Shown here: positions 5,376 to 8,636 of the stretch, piece by piece | How the letters are laid out: each line of letters begins with the position of its first letter | How positions within the stretch are numbered: the first letter of the stretch is position 1 | Assembly (NCBI GenBank): GCA_030683195.1 | Contig: JAUXQA010000440.1 | Coordinates: 1 to 8,636 of the forward strand | Direction of reading: 5' to 3' | Length of the DNA: 8,636 nucleotides | DNA from: Rhodoferax sp. | GTDB taxonomy: Bacteria; Pseudomonadota; Gammaproteobacteria; Burkholderiales; Burkholderiaceae_C | Program-made: the position numbers and the translations under genes | Notes under the pieces: model-generated | Database searches by the model: none | What the model saw: only the letters and a program-made list of their open reading frames with translations | Told to the model about the DNA's origin: nothing

Positions 5376-7440
5376 TAAGTAACTCCTGTAAACCAGCCTC
5401 GTCCAGCACCGCCACACCCAGCTCCTGGGCCTTGGTCAGCTTGCTGCCGGCCTCGGTACCGGCCACGACAAAGGTGGTTTTCTTGCTGACCGAACCCGCC
5501 ACCTTGCCGCCCGCTGCCTCAATCAGGGCTTTGGCCTCGTCCCGGCTCAAGGTGGGCAGCGTGCCGGTGATGACAAATGTTTTGCCGCTCAAGGGCTGGG
5601 GCGTGACAGGCGCCGGCGGGCCCTCGGGCCAGGTCACGCCGCAGGCGCGCAGTTGCTCCACCACCTCGCGGTTGTGGGGCTGGTCAAAGAACAGACGCAG
5701 GCTTTTGGCGACGATGGGGCCGACATCATTGACCTGCAGGAGCTGTTCTTCAGTGGCGTCCATGATGGCGTCCAGATTGCCAAAGTGCCGCGCCAGTTCT
5801 TTGGCTGTGGCCTCGCCCACATGGCGAATGCCGAGCCCGAACAAAAACCGGGGCAAGGTGGTTTGCTTGGACTTCTCCAGCGCTTCGACGATGTTTTGCG
5901 CCGATTTGTCGGCCATGCGGTCCAGCGCTGCCAGGGCGCTGAGGCCCAGTCGGTATAAATCGGGCAGCGTGCGGATAACGTTGCCGTCGACCAACTGGTC
6001 CACCAGTTTCTCGCCCAAGCCCTCGACCTCCACCGCGCGGCGCTGCGCAAAATGCAGAATCGCCTGCTTGCGCTGAGCGCTGCAAAACAGCCCTCCGGTG
6101 CAACGGTAATCGGCCTCGCCCTCCTCCCGCACGGCCGCGCTGCCGCACACCGGGCACACGCGGGGCATGGTGAACACCTCACCGCGCTGGGCCAAAGCGG
6201 CATTGGTGGGGACCACGACGCTCACCACTTCAGGAATCACGTCGCCCGCACGGCGCACGATCACGGTGTCGCCCACCCGCACATCCTTGCGCCGGGCCTC
6301 GTCTTCGTTGTGCAGGGTGGCGTTGGTCACGGTTACACCACCCACAAACACCGGCGCCAGCTTGGCCACGGGCGTGAGTTTGCCAGTGCGCCCGACTTGC
6401 ACATCAATGCCCAGAACGACCGTGAGTTGCTCTTGCGCCGGAAATTTGTGCGCCACGGCCCAGCGCGGCTCCCGGGTGACGAAACCCATGCGCCGCTGCA
6501 AGGCCAGGCTGTTAACCTTGTAGACCACACCGTCAATGTCATACGGTAAGGCATCGCGTTGCGCGCCAATAGTCTGATAGTACGCTACCAAATCAGAAGC
6601 ACCTAAGGCAATAGATACGCCGGCTGCAACCGGAAAACCCCATATTTTCAGGGTTTGCAGCATCTCATGGTGCGTGGCAAACGACGGGCCACCCGCCTCG
6701 GGCGGTGTGACCTCGCCCAAGCCATAGGCAAAGAAGCTCAATGGGCGCTGGGCAGCAATGCCCGAGTCAAGCTGACGCACGGCACCAGCGGCAGCGTTGC
6801 GGGTGTTCACAAAGGTTTTCAGGCCTTTGGCGCGCTGCTTTTCGTTGAGCGCCTCAAAGTCCGCGCGGCGCATGTAGACCTCGCCCCGCACCTCCAGCAC
6901 CGGCGGCACATCCGGCGGCAGGCGCAACGGGATCTGGCCGATGGTTCGAATATTCTGGGTGACGTCTTCCCCCATTTCGCCATCACCGCGGGTGGCGGCC
7001 TTTACCAGCACGCCCTGCTCGTAACGCAGGCTCATGGCCAGACCGTCAAACTTGGGCTCGGCCACGTACTCTACGGGCGGAGCGGATTCGTCCAGGCCCA
7101 ACTCCCGGCGCACGCGGGCATCAAAATTCTGGGCGCCGCTGGCCTCCGAGTCGGTCTCGGTGCGGATGCTGAGCATCGGCACGGCGTGGCGCACGCTGGC
7201 GAACTGATCCAGAACCCCACCGCCCACGCGTTGGGTGGGCGAGTCCGGGGTGATCAGTTCCGGGTGCCTGGCCTCCAGGGCCTGCAGCTCCTTGAACAAG
7301 CGGTCGTATTCAGCGTCAGGAATGCTGGGCTCATCCAGCACGTAATAACGGCGGTCGTGCTCGTGAATTTGCTGCTTGAGTTGCTCCAGGCGGGTGGTCT
7401 CGGGTGCGTCTGGCGTGTTGAACAAATCCTGCGTTTGCAT
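5362..7440 (-). CDS. ligA: NAD-dependent DNA ligase
   Basis: LigA seals nicks in replication and repair using NAD+. With the ATG at 7440 the protein is 692 residues, in the family range. Domain order: Ia domain (about 10-65, HDRRYYVLDEPSIPDAEYD), adenylation domain with the KxDG lysine K130 (EPKFDG) and ATRGDGEMGEDVTQN at 149-163, PYDIDGVVYKVN at 299-310, OB fold (about 320-420), a four-cysteine zinc finger (C429, C432, C447, C453), helix-hairpin-helix repeats (about 475-590), and a C-terminal BRCT domain (about 614-690, FVITGTLPTLSRDEA). An in-frame TTG at 7455 would add five residues, but its GAGG is only about one base away, so ATG is preferred; neither start has a well-spaced Shine-Dalgarno. 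It begins 25 bases after the zipA-like stop. Oddities: LSIRTETD replaces the usual LSLxNAF-type segment at 90-97, and a run of AT-ending codons covers residues 266-300. Identity is certain. Confidence 0.98.
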   Translation of the reverse strand: MQTQDLFNTPDAPETTRLEQLKQQIHEHDRRYYVLDEPSIPDAEYDRLFKELQALEARHPELITPDSPTQRVGGGVLDQFASVRHAVPMLSIRTETDSEASGAQNFDARVRRELGLDESAPPVEYVAEPKFDGLAMSLRYEQGVLVKAATRGDGEMGEDVTQNIRTIGQIPLRLPPDVPPVLEVRGEVYMRRADFEALNEKQRAKGLKTFVNTRNAAAGAVRQLDSGIAAQRPLSFFAYGLGEVTPPEAGGPSFATHHEMLQTLKIWGFPVAAGVSIALGASDLVAYYQTIGAQRDALPYDIDGVVYKVNSLALQRRMGFVTREPRWAVAHKFPAQEQLTVVLGIDVQVGRTGKLTPVAKLAPVFVGGVTVTNATLHNEDEARRKDVRVGDTVIVRRAGDVIPEVVSVVVPTNAALAQRGEVFTMPRVCPVCGSAAVREEGEADYRCTGGLFCSAQRKQAILHFAQRRAVEVEGLGEKLVDQLVDGNVIRTLPDLYRLGLSALAALDRMADKSAQNIVEALEKSKQTTLPRFLFGLGIRHVGEATAKELARHFGNLDAIMDATEEQLLQVNDVGPIVAKSLRLFFDQPHNREVVEQLRACGVTWPEGPPAPVTPQPLSGKTFVITGTLPTLSRDEAKALIEAAGGKVAGSVSKKTTFVVAGTEAGSKLTKAQELGVAVLDEAGLQELLNDHS
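5383..5387 (-). promoter_or_regulatory. Ribosome binding site of def inside the end of ligA
   Basis: AGGAG on the minus strand lies seven bases ahead of the ATG at 5375 and within the last codons of ligA. It decides the def start against the upstream in-frame ATG at 5417, and fits translational coupling through the overlapping ligA stop. Confidence 0.75.
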
Positions 7441-7465
7441 GGGGAGTGCGATCAAACCTCAATAC

Positions 7466-8518
7466 TCAAGAAAAAAGGCGTCTTGCCAGGGCTGAGCCGG
7501 CCGACAAGTCACGCCGGTCCAAGGTGTCGTACAGGGTGCCCAGTTCGTTGCCAATCACGTCCATGGCTTCTGGTGGCAGGGTCAGTCCGTTGTCGTCGGT
7601 CACCACACCATCCATGCGCTCGGCCAGCGTCAAAGCAACTTCTCGCATGCGCTCAAAGGGCCGCTCGGCCCGGTCAACTTGGGGCACATCCAGGCTGATG
7701 GCGACTTCCCGAATAGCGGACTGCGACATGTCTTCAGCCATGGCCGCCTGGGCATCAAACAGCAGGCCCAGCATGGGCGGCAGACCCGCCTGGCTGGCCG
7801 GCAGCAGCATGCGCCCCGGAATCACACCCGCAACAAAACCCAGATGGGCGGCATTTTGCTGCACGTAGCCGGGGCTCCAGGCCGAGTTGCGGGCGCGCAC
7901 GACAAAGCCCAGTTGCGCATCGTGGTCACCGGCAAAATGGTCAAGCTCGCGGGCACGGGCGACTTCCTCGCGCATCTCGGGGAACTCGGGCGTGCCGTTG
8001 ATGGCGTCACAAAACGCCTGGGTCTTGATCACAAACTCCGAATATTCGATCTCATTGAGCGCACCTGAGCGGTTCGCCAATTGCACTCCTGCCTGAAAAG
8101 ACAAATAGCGCTGGCCAGCCAGTGGCACTTCCCAACTCTTGGAGGCAGCATTGAACCCCTCTATGGCAAAGGGTTTGCTGCCGGCGCGCCGGGTGGCGGG
8201 CATGGCAGCGAGCGCAGCATCTCCCGAGACGGGGGTCTCCAGCGCAATCGGTGCGATCACGTCAATAAGGGCGTCCATGGTCGGGCGCTTTTCCGGCGTT
8301 GGCAGGGGAAAGTTGACCACGTCAAAAGCCGCCATATCCAGACCGGGCTCAATGCCCGCGCCCAAGGCCGTCTCGCTCCCGGCGGGTTTGGCGCCTTCTT
8401 CGGGAACGGCTTGGCGGGGTCGATTTTTGCGCGCTGTCCAGACCGCGTGCGCGGCCATGACTAGCAGCAACAAGCCACCCAGGACGATCAGGCCCATTTG
8501 CAAAGTACTCATGGGCAT
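7466..8518 (-). CDS. zipA: ZipA-like cell division protein with FtsZ-binding C-terminal domain
   Basis: The 350-residue protein has one N-terminal membrane segment (about 8-27, GLIVLGGLLLLVMAAHAVW) followed by a basic stretch (RKNRPR), a low-complexity Ala/Pro-rich linker to about 125, and a C-terminal globular region (about 130-345) that fits a divergent ZipA FtsZ-binding domain. In E. coli, ZipA anchors FtsZ filaments to the inner membrane at the division site. Sequence similarity to E. coli ZipA is low by eye; the call leans on topology and on the smc-zipA-ligA order that is conserved in proteobacteria. The ATG at 8518 is preferred: it overlaps the smc stop (TGATG) and has GGAG eight bases upstream. 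A GTG at 8521 and an ATG at 8512 are alternatives. A run of six T just before the stop codon is notable but leaves the frame intact. The ZipA call is likely, not proven. Confidence 0.8.
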   Translation of the reverse strand: MPMSTLQMGLIVLGGLLLLVMAAHAVWTARKNRPRQAVPEEGAKPAGSETALGAGIEPGLDMAAFDVVNFPLPTPEKRPTMDALIDVIAPIALETPVSGDAALAAMPATRRAGSKPFAIEGFNAASKSWEVPLAGQRYLSFQAGVQLANRSGALNEIEYSEFVIKTQAFCDAINGTPEFPEMREEVARARELDHFAGDHDAQLGFVVRARNSAWSPGYVQQNAAHLGFVAGVIPGRMLLPASQAGLPPMLGLLFDAQAAMAEDMSQSAIREVAISLDVPQVDRAERPFERMREVALTLAERMDGVVTDDNGLTLPPEAMDVIGNELGTLYDTLDRRDLSAGSALARRLFS

Positions 8519-8530
8519 CACGCGCTCTCC
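8516..8530 (-). promoter_or_regulatory. smc stop / zipA start coupling site with ribosome binding site
   Basis: GGAG (8527-8530), eight bases of spacing and TGATG (8516-8520) combine the zipA Shine-Dalgarno, the smc TGA and the zipA ATG with a one-base overlap. This is a standard translational-coupling arrangement and supports the ATG at 8518 as the zipA start. Confidence 0.65.
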
Positions 8531-8636
8531 ACCATTGAAATAGCAGACTCCATATCCACCGCGACGATACGCGACACACCTTGTTCCTGCATAGTGACCC
8601 CTATCAATTGTTTGGCCATTTCCATGGCAATCTTGT
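8518..8636 (-). CDS. smc: Chromosome segregation protein SMC, C-terminal end (cut by window edge)
   Basis: Only the last 38 residues and the stop are in the window. The translation KIAMEMAKQLIGVTMQEQGV (first 20 residues) followed by SRIVAVDMESA matches the very end of proteobacterial Smc, in the C-terminal half of the ATPase head downstream of the Walker B/D-loop region. Smc dimers with ScpA/ScpB compact and help separate the chromosome. The TGA at 8518-8520 overlaps the zipA-like start by one base. The catalytic motifs lie outside the window, so function is inferred from this tail and from the downstream zipA-ligA order. Confidence 0.88.
   Translation of the reverse strand, partial: KIAMEMAKQLIGVTMQEQGVSRIVAVDMESAISMVESA

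Noticed and set aside
5376..5417. Longer def starting at 5417
   Set aside because: The extra 14 residues lie inside ligA and are not typical of deformylases, while AGGAG is well placed for the ATG at 5375.
7441..7455. TTG at 7455 as the ligA start
   Set aside because: Its GAGG is about one base away, too close to act, and the five extra residues are not part of the conserved N-terminus.
7466..7480. Run of six T at the end of zipA as a programmed frameshift joining zipA to ligA
   Set aside because: Shifting by -1 meets a TGA within about eight codons and is not in the ligA frame, so no fusion would be made.
6655..7698. A 347-codon plus-strand frame opposite ligA and the end of zipA
   Set aside because: It spans two real genes on the other strand, and the product is low-complexity His/Gly/Ala-rich with no domain.
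1..8636. Search for CRISPR arrays, tRNAs, insertion sequences, toxin-antitoxin or defence genes
   Set aside because: No regularly spaced repeats, cloverleaf-like sequences, transposase motifs or small accessory genes were seen. Almost all bases belong to conserved core genes.

Overview
The window looks like chromosomal housekeeping DNA from a betaproteobacterium, most likely a member of the Comamonadaceae (Rhodoferax/Polaromonas/Acidovorax-like). This rests on the GC-rich coding style, the phrasing of the LigA, Def and GlnD proteins, and the gene order smc-zipA-ligA-def next to glnD-map. The placement is inferred from family resemblance; no search was run. I see no insertion sequences, phage genes, CRISPR arrays, tRNAs or rRNAs. 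I did not find a clearly new multi-gene system.

Layout, left to right: (1) bases 1-323, minus strand: the N-terminus of purL (FGAM synthase, purine synthesis), cut by the window edge, starting with GTG. (2) 324-453: a 130-base spacer with a 14-base perfect palindrome that may contain the purL -10 box, and a GC hairpin that encloses the stop codon of the next gene. (3) 454-1167, minus: a YebC/PmpR-family gene. (4) 1168-1280: a divergent promoter region whose map-side extended -10 lies so close to the ATG that map may be transcribed without a leader. (5) 1281-2105, plus: map (methionine aminopeptidase). (6) 2106-2186: a spacer with two hairpins, one resembling dispersed REP-like repeats. (7) 2187-4778, plus: glnD (PII uridylyltransferase/uridylyl-removing enzyme). 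(8) 4779-4814: a short convergent spacer. (9) 4815-8636, minus: a tightly packed cluster read smc (3' end only) > zipA-like > ligA > def, with overlapping stop/start codons at smc/zipA and ligA/def.

Functionally, the minus-strand cluster joins chromosome condensation (Smc), a divisome membrane protein (ZipA-like), replication/repair ligation (LigA) and nascent-protein processing (Def). The plus-strand pair joins N-terminal methionine removal (Map) with nitrogen sensing (GlnD). Def and Map catalyse successive steps of N-terminal methionine excision and flank glnD, but on opposite strands. The points most worth a second look are the possibly leaderless map transcript, def embedded at the end of the smc-zipA-ligA cluster, the non-canonical YebC paralogue, an AT-ending codon patch inside ligA, and the small intergenic hairpins and palindrome.
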